Shown: positions 6,611 to 13,219 of the stretch, piece after piece | How positions within the stretch are numbered: position 1 is the first letter of the stretch | How the letters are laid out: the number at the start of each line of letters is the position of its first letter | IMG/VR virus record: IMGVR_UViG_3300032241_001329 | Location: 1-25,326 of that record | Direction: 5' to 3' (one strand) | Length of the DNA: 25,326 bases | Source: a virus | Program-made: the position numbers and the translations under genes | Notes under the pieces: generated by a model | The model's input: the letters and a program-made list of their open reading frames with translations, nothing else | Told to the model about the DNA's origin: nothing | Databases searched by the model: none

Positions 6611-7125
6611 CGTTCTCCTTGCGGTAGCCAAAGTTCCCCGTTGCGAAGGATCGGTTCGCAACCCTCAATCGGTGCGGTCAAGGTGGTGATACGAACCCTT
6701 GCCTCAGCCATCATTTCGTCGGCGCGGGCAATACTCTCGTCCCAAAGGGCGTGATCGTCAGTTGAGTAGTAGCGGATCAAGTGGACGATACCGGCCTGAA
6801 TAATCGCCCGAGCGCAATCAGCACAAGCGGCCCAGACCGCGACCATCGTTAGTCCATTCGTGCAGATACCGCGCCCTGCCGCCCTGTAGATGGCATTACG
6901 CTCGGCGTGCTCGACATAGGCATACTTCGTCGGTCGCTCCCACCGTTCTGCGCTCTCGTCCACTCCATTAGGAAATCGGTTCACCTCAAGGGTGTTCAAG
7001 TGGACGTTCCCTGTTGGACTGACGAGAAAGGCGGCGTTCTGAGTGGACGGATCGGGTGATTGCAGTGCAGTCTCAATCGCTAGGCGTATCCACCCGTACT
7101 GCGCCTCGACAGAGGGCGCGCCCAC
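6607..7125 (-). CDS. cytidine/deoxycytidylate deaminase-like protein
   Basis: This 172-aa zinc deaminase has H73-A-E75 (VEHAERNAIYRAA), in which the glutamate is the proton shuttle, and C101-A-D-C104 (WAACADCARAIIQAG), the zinc cysteines. The order and spacing fit the dCMP/cytidine deaminase superfamily, and phage members usually convert dCMP to dUMP to feed dTMP synthesis. The proline usual in P-C-x2-C is alanine here. I choose GTG 7125, which overlaps the preceding TAG stop in TAGTG. No thymidylate synthase is visible, so a deaminase acting on another substrate cannot be excluded. Confidence 0.87.
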   Translation of the reverse strand: MGAPSVEAQYGWIRLAIETALQSPDPSTQNAAFLVSPTGNVHLNTLEVNRFPNGVDESAERWERPTKYAYVEHAERNAIYRAAGRGICTNGLTMVAVWAACADCARAIIQAGIVHLIRYYSTDDHALWDESIARADEMMAEARVRITTLTAPIEGCEPILRNGELWLPQGER

Positions 7126-7304
7126 TAGTCTTGCCCGAACATGCCGCGAAGGAGTGCTGTGAACGTCAAGAGACCTACGACGCAGAAATACGCGACCAGA
7201 CCGGCACGAACTCCCCAGACGAGAATAGCGACAACCGGCGCAAAGGAAACGGCGATGCACAAGACCATAACGGTCAGCATCAGGACGAACTCAAGCAACT
7301 TCAT
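7125..7304 (-). CDS. small membrane protein, 59 aa, two predicted spans
   Basis: The frame runs from ATG 7304, with AGGGGTTGCC upstream, to a TAG at 7125 shared with the deaminase GTG. The sequence is hydrophobic almost throughout. Residues about 2-27 (MLTVMVLCIAVSFAPVVAIL) and 31-50 (AGLVAYFCVVGLLTFTALL) look like two transmembrane helices joined by a short basic turn, followed by a polar tail (RGMFGQD). Function unknown. It may alter the host membrane or anchor a partner. The coupling to the deaminase may be only genomic economy. Confidence 0.72.
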   Translation of the reverse strand: MKLLEFVLMLTVMVLCIAVSFAPVVAILVWGVRAGLVAYFCVVGLLTFTALLRGMFGQD

Positions 7305-7364
7305 GGCAACCCCCTAGTAGTCGGGAGAAACCTATCAGAGATGATTTAGGCGCGCAAGCGCGTC

Positions 7365-7532
7365 CTACTCACTCCACCGGCGGCAGGCCTTCCTGTCGGC
7401 CTCTCGCTTCTTATTGGTGATCCGGACGGCGTTGCCACCGCGCCACGCGGTCAGGGTTCCCCCGTTGGCGAAGTGCTCTTCGCGGCGGCGGCCCTTCGCT
7501 CCCTTGAGTGCTTGCTTCGTTGTCTTATCCAT
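7365..7532 (-). CDS. small basic protein, 55 aa
   Basis: From ATG 7532 this encodes a very basic peptide (MDKTTKQALKGAKGRRREEH...NKKREADRKACRRWSE) with a glycine-rich centre. This is consistent with nucleic-acid binding, but no family is recognised. The upstream 200 bases hold no convincing gene. TTGATT, 17 bases and TATGAG lie just upstream and could be a weak promoter. A short GC-rich inverted repeat follows the stop. Confidence 0.55.
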   Translation of the reverse strand: MDKTTKQALKGAKGRRREEHFANGGTLTAWRGGNAVRITNKKREADRKACRRWSE

Positions 7533-7744
7533 GCCGATAAGTATCTCATAGGGACGCACCATTCGCAAATCAACCCGTGATAGGTTCACCACTTGACAGA
7601 AAGAAAGGCCACTTGTGCTCCGTCGCTTCAATCCTATTTACCGCTACCGACTTCGCCGCAGTAAGCGACGCCACCCGTCTAGCCGTTAGGACTTGACATA
7701 AAGTTCCGAGCGTGGTAGCCGTCCTGCTTCATGGTGATCGGCGG
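7533..7744. other. 212-base gap without a convincing gene
   Basis: No ORF here has both a good start and a family-like product. A 17-codon minus-strand frame from about 7733 and a 35-codon frame beginning GTGGCGTCG are the only candidates. Two plus-strand TTGACA hexamers (7593, 7693) lack a -10 at the right distance. No tRNA fold was recognised. Confidence 0.4.
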
Positions 7745-7972
7745 CTACACGACGCGGAGTTGCGGGCGCGGCGTGAATGGGTGTATCGTCCCGCGCGCGT
7801 CCATGAGCCTGACCTCTCCCTCTCGCCACACTTCGCCGGTGAGGTTCGTCTTCGCTCGCTCGATGGCGATGAGGTCATGCGCCATCACCACGGCCTCGTC
7901 CACATCGTCGGCATAGACATACAGATTGCGCGTCCGCTTGCCGGCCTTCGCTCTGAACCAATAGGTAGTCAC
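7745..7972 (-). CDS. hypothetical protein, 75 aa
   Basis: Short soluble protein starting MTTYWFRAKAGKRTRNLYVYADDVDEA. Its beta-beta-alpha beginning resembles small domains that handle periodic input such as phage accessory proteins, but I cannot assign a family. The ATG overlaps the preceding membrane-protein stop in ATGA. It is the last gene of the 8728-to-7745 run. Confidence 0.68.
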   Translation of the reverse strand: MTTYWFRAKAGKRTRNLYVYADDVDEAVVMAHDLIAIERAKTNLTGEVWREGEVRLMDARGTIHPFTPRPQLRVV

Positions 7973-8199
7973 TCCATCACCTCATTAGCGAAGTAGCCCA
8001 ACACGAGCACCATGACCACGTAGTAGATGGCGGCCCACATCACACCGAGGCCCAAGCGACCGGCGAAGGTGCGAGCGTGGACGTTATAGAAGTGGCTAAC
8101 GACGAGACCGACTGAGGTGAACGCACTGAACCCGTGAACATACTTCGCCCACGGTGTCCAACGGAGCCGACGCTTACGACCATGCTTTGCCTTCGTCAC
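7969..8199 (-). CDS. small membrane protein, 76 aa, two predicted spans
   Basis: The first 20 residues are very basic (KAKHGRKRRLRW), followed by a hydrophobic stretch at about 22-44 (VHGFSAFTSVGLVVSHFY) and a longer one at about 50-72 (LGLGVMWAAIYYVVMVLVLGYFA). The positive-inside rule would put the N terminus in the cytoplasm. A two-span phage membrane protein could be a holin-like, superinfection-exclusion or anchoring protein. No endolysin lies nearby, so I do not favour holin. Coupled to both neighbours by 4-base overlaps. Confidence 0.74.
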   Translation of the reverse strand: MTKAKHGRKRRLRWTPWAKYVHGFSAFTSVGLVVSHFYNVHARTFAGRLGLGVMWAAIYYVVMVLVLGYFANEVME

Positions 8200-8378
8200 A
8201 GCGCACCATCTTCCTGTAGCCAGCCGTAAGCGCGACGCGCTGCGGCGTTGATCTGACGAACCGACGCTTCACTCCACCGACTAATGAGGCCGTTGCACTC
8301 AATCTCGTCAAGCACCTTCTTCGCCACATCGTCGGAGACCGTGAGGGCCTTCTTGATGAGTGAGAGTTCCCAAGTCAT
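8196..8378 (-). CDS. hypothetical helical protein, 60 aa
   Basis: A compact, all-helical small protein (SLIKKALTVSDDVAKKVLDEI...ASVRQINAAARRAYGWLQED). Its arrangement of three short helices could be a small DNA-binding or adaptor fold, but no helix-turn-helix signature is clear. Both ends overlap neighbours by 4 bases. Function unknown. Confidence 0.68.
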   Translation of the reverse strand: MTWELSLIKKALTVSDDVAKKVLDEIECNGLISRWSEASVRQINAAARRAYGWLQEDGAL

Positions 8379-8728
8379 CGAGCCACCTCAACGCGCTTGA
8401 CTTCGATGGGGCTTCCGTGATACACGAACGACAAGTCTTCGTGACGGTTGGCGCGCAACATGCGGACTGCCTGCGCGTAGTCTTCATTCGCCAACGGTGC
8501 GGCGAAGACCAACTCGGCGGTGAGGAACGCCTCAACCTCTTCCCAAGTTCCGACGCGCTTGCGGCGGTTCGGCGCGCTCGGCTTACCAAAGGTCGCGGTG
8601 TAGGTCGGGAAGAGAAGAGCCCGAACCTCTTGAGCCGCGACAGTTGCCGTGACCATCTCTTCTTCGCTACGCACAAACCGCGTCGCTAAGTCAATGAGGT
8701 TCATGGTCTCTGCATCTATGTTCTGCAT
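8375..8728 (-). CDS. hypothetical protein, 117 aa, first gene of operon
   Basis: ATG 8728 follows promoter (8764-8792), leader word AACTGACTA (8741-8749) and AGGAAGG, so the start is secure. The protein has an N-terminal helix (NLIDLATRFVRSEEEMVTATVAAQ), a basic middle (APNRRKRVGTWEEVEAFLTAEL) and ends with VYHGSPIEVKRVEVAR. No family recognised. It heads a four-gene run with 4-base overlaps that ends at 7745. Confidence 0.76.
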   Translation of the reverse strand: MQNIDAETMNLIDLATRFVRSEEEMVTATVAAQEVRALLFPTYTATFGKPSAPNRRKRVGTWEEVEAFLTAELVFAAPLANEDYAQAVRMLRANRHEDLSFVYHGSPIEVKRVEVAR

Positions 8729-8763
8729 GGTGATCCTTCCTAGTCAGTTGTTGCAGTGAGGGA

Positions 8764-8792
8764 ATGATACACGACACGAAGACACGCGTCAA
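8764..8792 (-). promoter_or_regulatory. sigma70-like promoter for the 8728 operon
   Basis: TTGACG (8787-8792), 17-base spacer, TATCAT (8764-8769) on the minus strand, preceded by CGATT as in several other promoters here. It diverges from the promoter at 8927. Confidence 0.82.
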
Positions 8793-8926
8793 ATCGTGAG
8801 AGCAGTTGGACACACACGCGCAGTCAATACGACTGACCAAATGACGCGCCCTTGCTCGATGGTGCGAGAGTGTAGGGTCGGAAACCCCAGTAATCGCTTG
8901 CCTTCTAAGAAATGTTTGCGATTGAC
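8793..8926. other. 134-base divergent intergenic region
   Basis: Between the two divergent promoters lie two tiny dyads on the plus strand (CTCG-ATGGTG-CGAG and GGGT-CGGAA-ACCC) and a 29-codon frame from ATG 8841 that has no ribosome-binding site. There is no convincing gene or RNA. It may hold operators for the flanking promoters. Confidence 0.4.
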
Positions 8927-8955
8927 TTGACAATGCAACACCGGCACTGCACAAT
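8927..8955 (+). promoter_or_regulatory. sigma70-like promoter for the amidoligase gene
   Basis: TTGACA (8927-8932), 17-base spacer, CACAAT (8950-8955). The leader contains CCTGACCACGAAAGAGAG (a one-base variant of the leader word) before ATG 8999. Confidence 0.82.
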
Positions 8956-8998
8956 GGTTTACGAAGCAGCAACACCTGACCACGAAAGAGAGAAACAA

Positions 8999-10015
8999 AT
9001 GCCAAGCATCAACCGCCACCAACAGCACGCTCGCCAGAATGAGGCCTTCGCCTTGCGAGCAGCAGGCGAGACCTACCAGACCATCGCCTACCGTTTGGGC
9101 TACGCAAGCACCGGCAGCGTGCAGGCAGCAGTCCGAGCCGCCGCCGAGCGACAGGGCGTTGCAATCCCGAACACTCGTCGCAACCCGCGTCGTAGCGTTC
9201 GCCCGACCATCGCACCGAGCACCTTCTCGGTGAACACGGTTGCCGACCTTCCCTCTACCCGCACCTTCGGTTGCGAGTTTGAGTTCTTCGGCATCAGCAT
9301 CACGACGGCGGCAGCAGCACTCCGAGCCGCAGGCCTTGATGTGGTCACGCCCGGATACACGCACCAAGTCATGCGTCAATGGAAGATTGTGACCGACGCA
9401 TCGGTGGACGGTTCGGGCCTCGAACTTGTGAGCCCCGTCCTCAGCGGCACGGCAGGCATCGCCCAGATGAAGGCGGCCCTCAAGGCACTCGCCGACGCCG
9501 GTGCAGTCGTGAACAAGTCGTGTGGGTTCCATCTCCACATCGGTTGCTCCGACATGAACGGTTCCGACCTCATTCGGGTCGTGAACCTCTACGCCGCCAA
9601 CCACACGGGGATTGACATGATGCTCGCACGGTCACGCCGCAACGACGCCTGTTTCTACGCTCGGCACATTCCGGCGAACTCGGTTGTCCGCCACGGTGCC
9701 TTCACTCAGGTCGGGCAGTCGGGCAGCAGCATGGGCCTCCGTTCCGCGATTGACAACATCGGCACTCGCTACTACTCGGTGAACCTCAAGTCGTTCGTCA
9801 AGTACGGCACGATTGAGTTCCGCCAGCACCAAGGCACCCTCAACGGTGACAAGGCAGAGGCGTGGGTTCGGTTCATTCTCTCCTTCGTCGAGGCCGCACA
9901 CGCCGACCGCGTGAACGGTAGCCTCGGCAACCGCGACGAGATGATCGCCGCAGTGTGCAACGGAACCGACGCAGCGATCGTGGGTCAAGTGGCCTCACGG
10001 TTCGCACTCGCCTAA
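8999..10015 (+). CDS. amidoligase (COOH-NH2 ligase, glutamine-synthetase-like fold) with N-terminal helix-turn-helix
   Basis: This 338-aa protein carries the hallmarks of the putative amidoligase family: GCEFEFF (91-97, metal/ATP-binding acidic strand), W128 with D133, ELVSPVLSG (142-150), GFHLHIG (176-182), RYYSVNL (257-263) and TIEFRQHQGTL (271-281). Such enzymes join a carboxylate to an amine using ATP. Residues about 13-53 (EAFALRAAGETYQTIAYRLGY...AVRAAAERQG) read as a helix-turn-helix, an unusual addition, joined by a basic linker (NTRRNPRRSVRP). The start is ATG 8999, set by the promoter, leader and GAAAGAGAG. A class II glutamine amidotransferase follows on the same strand and could feed it ammonia. 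The substrate is unknown. Confidence 0.92.
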   Translation: MPSINRHQQHARQNEAFALRAAGETYQTIAYRLGYASTGSVQAAVRAAAERQGVAIPNTRRNPRRSVRPTIAPSTFSVNTVADLPSTRTFGCEFEFFGISITTAAAALRAAGLDVVTPGYTHQVMRQWKIVTDASVDGSGLELVSPVLSGTAGIAQMKAALKALADAGAVVNKSCGFHLHIGCSDMNGSDLIRVVNLYAANHTGIDMMLARSRRNDACFYARHIPANSVVRHGAFTQVGQSGSSMGLRSAIDNIGTRYYSVNLKSFVKYGTIEFRQHQGTLNGDKAEAWVRFILSFVEAAHADRVNGSLGNRDEMIAAVCNGTDAAIVGQVASRFALA

Positions 10016-10021
10016 TCCCCT

Positions 10022-10066
10022 CTCGCGAACCTGCGCCTGATTTGACATTGGGCGCAGGTTCGTGAG
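10022..10066. promoter_or_regulatory. long perfect dyad enclosing a promoter
   Basis: CGAACCTGCGCC (10026-10037) and GGCGCAGGTTCG (10051-10062) match perfectly over 12 bp with a 13-base loop. With one G-U pair the stem extends to 16 bp (10022-10066). The loop contains the -35 TTGACA of the next promoter and the -10 begins at the base of the right arm. There is no T-run, so as a terminator of the amidoligase gene it would be atypical. It may be an operator or a DNA cruciform. Confidence 0.75.
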
Positions 10067-10071
10067 ACAAT
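10042..10071 (+). promoter_or_regulatory. sigma70-like promoter for the glutamine amidotransferase operon
   Basis: TTGACA (10042-10047), 18-base spacer, GACAAT (10066-10071). The leader word AACTGACCA lies at 10088-10096 and ATG at 10115. The -35 sits in the loop of the 10022-10066 dyad. Confidence 0.82.
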
Positions 10072-10114
10072 ACTCAACCAACCAATCAACTGACCAATAG
10101 AAAGAGAGCAACAA

Positions 10115-10846
10115 ATGTGTGGCATCGCAGGCTTCTGCCTCCACCCCGAAGAGGAAGTAAACGCTAAGAGACTGTCTATGGGCCTCTTGACGCAGATTGT
10201 CAAGAGAGGTCAAGACGCTACCGGCGCGGCATGGGTCGAGTACGACAACAAGACCAAGCGTTCGTCCATCACGGTCAGCAAGGCCCCGGTGTCGGCGCAT
10301 CGCTTTGAGCCGTTCATCGCCCCTATGCCTATCCGTGCTCGGCGTGCAATCTTGCACACGCGTTGGGCGACGCAGGGTTCACCTCAAGACAACCTCAACA
10401 ACCACCCGATTGTCTCCGGTGGCATCATCGGTGTCCACAACGGCGTCTTGCACAACGACGATGCCGTGTTCGCACACATCGGTTCGGAGAGGTTCGGACA
10501 AGTGGACAGTGAGGCGGCGTTCGCACTCATTGACTACACCTCTCAACACCCCGCGAATGTTCTGTCTTCACTCAAGGGTCGGGCGGCGTTGGCATGGTTC
10601 GATGCTCGCGACAAGCGCGACTTGCACCTTGCCCGCGTGAGTGACAGTCCCCTAGTGGTCGGTGGCACGGCGAAGGGTTCTCTGATCTTCGCCAGCACCT
10701 TGCCCTTGTTGCTCGCCGGTGTGCAGCGTTCGGGCTTGACCTTGACGTGGACAGAGGAAATCGAAGAGCGCACTTACCTCCGAGTTCGCAACGGCGAGAT
10801 TGCCGATTGCTACCTCATCGGTGAGAGTGAGAAGGCAATCGCATGA
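10115..10846 (+). CDS. stand-alone class II glutamine amidotransferase
   Basis: This 243-aa protein begins MCGIAGF. After methionine removal Cys2 would be the N-terminal nucleophile that hydrolyses glutamine to glutamate and ammonia. The family motifs are complete: RGQDATG (31-37), HTRWATQG (81-88), HNG (108-110, oxyanion and substrate binding) and DSEAAF (131-136). There is no attached synthetase domain such as those of GlmS, PurF or AsnB, so ammonia must go to a separate acceptor enzyme. The amidoligase just upstream is the obvious candidate (inference). The stop overlaps the next gene in ATGA. Confidence 0.95.
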   Translation: MCGIAGFCLHPEEEVNAKRLSMGLLTQIVKRGQDATGAAWVEYDNKTKRSSITVSKAPVSAHRFEPFIAPMPIRARRAILHTRWATQGSPQDNLNNHPIVSGGIIGVHNGVLHNDDAVFAHIGSERFGQVDSEAAFALIDYTSQHPANVLSSLKGRAALAWFDARDKRDLHLARVSDSPLVVGGTAKGSLIFASTLPLLLAGVQRSGLTLTWTEEIEERTYLRVRNGEIADCYLIGESEKAIA

Positions 10847-11223
10847 ACGACTTCGCCACCTACATCTATCCAACCGAGCCCGTATGGCGAGTGACGTGGG
10901 GGAGGGAGGTCTATACGGCCTCCAATCCCTACGACATTCTCGCCGCCATCGGTGAGAGTAGCCACAACCCTCTTGACCACAAGTGGCCTAAGCGTGGACT
11001 TGCCTACCGAGCGTTCTTGCAGTATGCAATCCTGATTGACGAGGAACTGCCTGACGGAATGTTCCTTATGAAACTCGCCGAATACGGTTTGATTACCGTC
11101 AAGGTGTCCGGAACTAAGCCGGACGACGTCCTAAGCCAAGCAGTCGAGTTCGCCGCACAATGGTACGGCATGCCGGCTGAAGGCGAAGGTGTAGTAAATC
11201 CCCAACCAGAAGAAACGGAGTAG
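10843..11223 (+). CDS. hypothetical protein coupled to the amidotransferase, 126 aa
   Basis: The ATG overlaps the amidotransferase stop in ATGA, the strongest coupling in this island. The product is an aromatic, probably globular protein (YIYPTEPVWRVTWGREVY...SNPYDILAAIGES...AFLQYAILIDEELPDGMF) with an acidic, Pro-rich C terminus (NPQPEETE). I recognise no family. Position suggests a partner of the amidotransferase/amidoligase pair, but nothing in the sequence proves this. Confidence 0.78.
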   Translation: MNDFATYIYPTEPVWRVTWGREVYTASNPYDILAAIGESSHNPLDHKWPKRGLAYRAFLQYAILIDEELPDGMFLMKLAEYGLITVKVSGTKPDDVLSQAVEFAAQWYGMPAEGEGVVNPQPEETE

Positions 11224-11225
11224 TA

Positions 11226-11582
11226 ATGAACAGCAGAGACAAGAGGGTTGTTGCAACCTTGAGCCAAGCGATCGCTGCGATGGCAGAAGATAACTTCACG
11301 AAGTCCACTTCGTATGTTGCTGCCGCCATCGAACTGATCACCTCACGCCCTCAAGAGGCGCAGAGCGCGTCGGTGGCCCCAGTGGTTGCCAAGCAGGCCC
11401 GTAAGCGCAAGACGCGCCCGTACTCTCGCCTGACGCCTGTCCAGAAGGCGATGGTGCAGCGTGCCTACAAGCAGGGGACGAATGTCACGACGATCAGCAA
11501 GCAGTTCGGCATCTCCAAGCAGAGTGTTTACAACTATGCGAAGGCCGACCTGTCTGCCGTGGCAGAGGTGTCGTTCCTCTAG
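11226..11582 (+). CDS. helix-turn-helix protein, 118 aa
   Basis: The C-terminal part contains LTPVQKAMVQRAYKQG, then TNVTTISKQFGISKQSVYNYAK (about 85-107), a helix-turn-helix of the resolvase/Hin type. The first 50 residues are helical with alanines, and a basic hinge (KQARKRKTRPYSR) separates the two. It starts 3 bases after the previous stop, so it is the last gene of the island and could be its autoregulator. No catalytic serine-recombinase domain is present, so it is not a resolvase. Confidence 0.83.
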   Translation: MNSRDKRVVATLSQAIAAMAEDNFTKSTSYVAAAIELITSRPQEAQSASVAPVVAKQARKRKTRPYSRLTPVQKAMVQRAYKQGTNVTTISKQFGISKQSVYNYAKADLSAVAEVSFL

Positions 11583-11590
11583 GGCCTTGC

Positions 11591-11632
11591 AATAGGGTGG
11601 TGACGGTCTCTCTCTACCGTTGCCACCCTATT
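11591..11632. terminator. two-way hairpin terminator between convergent units
   Basis: AATAGGGTGG (11591-11600) pairs perfectly with CCACCCTATT (11623-11632), and an inner ACGGT (11603-11607) pairs with ACCGT (11616-11620). It separates the rightward HTH gene (stop 11582) from the leftward terminase nuclease (stop 11640). The A/T ends give short T-rich tails in both directions. Confidence 0.82.
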
Positions 11633-11639
11633 TGCGCGT

Positions 11640-12266
11640 CTAGATTGACCAGACGTTGCGAGACATGATCCCTACCGGATCAACAATCGGCGTTCGCTTC
11701 CTCAGTCGAGAGCCTTGCAAGTTGAGTTCAGCAATCGCCCAGACGAGCGCGTCCACTCGGTCAGGAGATACCCGTCCCCGACCACTCTCGCCCGGTATCC
11801 ACGTGGTCATCTGTTCCTCTAGGAGAGCGAACTTCGATGGGTCGCCTACATGGTGAACGCGTCCTTGTTCGTAGAGGGCCACGATGGGTTCGGCGCGGGC
11901 CTTCTTGTTCTCGCGAGCGTTCGGCCTGACGATCGGCAAGTCGGGTCGCTTCGTGCGGAGACTCATCTCAAGCAGTTCCCTGCCTTGATTGTCTTCCACC
12001 ACAACGAGACTGGCGTTCCATGCGTCGTAAACCTCAATCACACGGTCAAGCCACTTGTCCACTGAGTTCTTGTTAGAGCGCGTCAGGGTGGCATCTTGTA
12101 GGACGTAGGCATGTGCGTTGCAGGTTTCGATGGAGCATGTAGAGGGTTGGTGAGGGCCAGAGGCGGCCACGATAATCCCTGTTTCGTCGGCGTTCTGCCC
12201 AGAGGTCACGGACGGATCAACGCCGACCACGATGCGGTAGAAATCGTCGGGGGTTATAGCGATCAT
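11640..12266 (-). CDS. terminase large subunit, nuclease domain
   Basis: This 208-aa protein corresponds to the C-terminal RNase H-like nuclease of phage large terminases. It has VVGVDPS (D17), VVVEDNQGRE (E91/D92) and SPDRVDALVWA (D169/D172), which together supply the acidic metal-binding residues that cut concatemeric DNA during packaging. A conventional terminase would carry this after the ATPase in one chain. Here it starts at its own ATG (12266) that overlaps the ATPase stop in ATGA. It begins MIAITPDDFYRIVVGVDP, which in fused homologs would be the interdomain linker. So the two halves are separate polypeptides made by coupled translation. Confidence 0.9.
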   Translation of the reverse strand: MIAITPDDFYRIVVGVDPSVTSGQNADETGIIVAASGPHQPSTCSIETCNAHAYVLQDATLTRSNKNSVDKWLDRVIEVYDAWNASLVVVEDNQGRELLEMSLRTKRPDLPIVRPNARENKKARAEPIVALYEQGRVHHVGDPSKFALLEEQMTTWIPGESGRGRVSPDRVDALVWAIAELNLQGSRLRKRTPIVDPVGIMSRNVWSI

Positions 12267-13219
12267 GCGGCGTTCGGCAACAAGAGTTCAGCGCGCCCTG
12301 TCTCAATCATCTCTAGGTTCCACATAGCACCTTCGACGTCGGTCAAGAGGGTTCCCATCAACTCTTGCTCACCGATGCGGGTTCCCTCATAGGCGGCCAG
12401 AACACTCTCCTTGAACGATGGTGCAAGGTTGGAGAGGTTCTCATAGGTCGTGCCTTGAGTAATCACGGTAGAGGCGCGCTCCATGATTTGTCGCACTAAC
12501 TTGACGCGCTTAGGGGTCGAGGTGATGAGAACACGCGGTCGAGTGCCGAGGCGCAGACCGAGCATGAGGTTGTTGTATGAGGTGTCTAAGGTGTCACCCT
12601 TCGGCGCATCTGTCCATGCGGCCAACTCGTCGCACCATGCCGCGTCGTGTTGCGGTCCACGAAGTTGGCTCGGGGCTGCGGCAGAGTAGGTGAAAGCCTG
12701 CGCTCCGTTCGGCCAGACCAATCGGCGTTTCGTCGGTTCGTGATGTGGTCGAGGGTTGGGCGCAGAGCAGTTCATAATCCCACTGTCCCCGTAGATCATC
12801 ACATCTCGGACGTCCGCAGGGGTTCTACCAACGAGGGCGATGCGCTTGTAGCCTTGGTTCCATACGAGGTCGAGAACCCACTCAGCCCCGCCACGGGTCT
12901 TCCCCGTTCCACGTCCACCACTGTAGAACCATGCCAACCACGAGGTATTCGGGTCTTCCTTTGGGGGTCGCTGCGCTGTGCGAGCGTGCTTGCAGAACGG
13001 CGTATGTTGCCCGTCAATCGGGTGGTCGCACCAGTGAAATCCGGCGTGCGGTTCGCCATCACAAGTCGCTCGGTTGCAATACCAACGGCGCGTGGGGGTC
13101 TTCTCTAGGCGGTCAAGTTCAGCGAAGACAACGGCGAGTTCTTCTGAGGTCAAAGCCGACAAGATGCGCTCCCGATCCTCAACCTTCGCTTTCAGCAGCA
13201 GGGCAATAGTCGGGTTCAC
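12263..13219 (-). CDS. terminase large subunit, ATPase domain
   Basis: From GTG 13219 the protein is 318 aa. Walker A is GGRGTGKT (about 101-108) and the Walker B-like AAWCDE (about 193-198) carries the catalytic acidic pair. LITSTPK fits the coupling motif that follows. A Cys/His-rich stretch (about 46-80: W-Y-C, C-D-G, H-W-C-D-H, C-K-H) precedes the ATPase and may bind zinc. GTG 13219 overlaps the stop of a 28-aa upstream ORF in GTGA; a longer GTG start at 13273 is possible. The ORF ends in ELLLPNAA just before the nuclease ORF. No portal or capsid gene follows. Confidence 0.92.
   Translation of the reverse strand: MNPTIALLLKAKVEDRERILSALTSEELAVVFAELDRLEKTPTRRWYCNRATCDGEPHAGFHWCDHPIDGQHTPFCKHARTAQRPPKEDPNTSWLAWFYSGGRGTGKTRGGAEWVLDLVWNQGYKRIALVGRTPADVRDVMIYGDSGIMNCSAPNPRPHHEPTKRRLVWPNGAQAFTYSAAAPSQLRGPQHDAAWCDELAAWTDAPKGDTLDTSYNNLMLGLRLGTRPRVLITSTPKRVKLVRQIMERASTVITQGTTYENLSNLAPSFKESVLAAYEGTRIGEQELMGTLLTDVEGAMWNLEMIETGRAELLLPNAA

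Noticed and set aside
7969-8199. Holin
   Set aside because: Two predicted spans fit, but no endolysin or lysis context is visible, so the call would be guesswork.
8793-8926. tRNA or small RNA in the divergent gap
   Set aside because: Only two tiny dyads are visible; no cloverleaf with proper arms or T-loop could be drawn.
8841-8930. 29-codon ORF after GACTGACCAA between divergent promoters
   Set aside because: ACTGACCA lies directly before the ATG with no room for a ribosome-binding site, no promoter is clear and the frame ends in the next -35.
8789-9604. 271-codon minus-strand frame opposite the amidoligase
   Set aside because: It is antisense to a gene with all amidoligase motifs and spans a divergent promoter region.
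10022-10066. Classic intrinsic terminator for the amidoligase gene
   Set aside because: The stem is long but no T-run follows and a promoter is embedded in it, so I list it as a regulatory dyad instead.
11226-11582. Serine recombinase/invertase
   Set aside because: Only the HTH portion resembles Hin/resolvase; the catalytic domain with its serine is absent.
12647-13108. 153-codon plus-strand frame inside terminase
   Set aside because: Antisense to the ATPase motifs of terminase; no ribosome-binding site.
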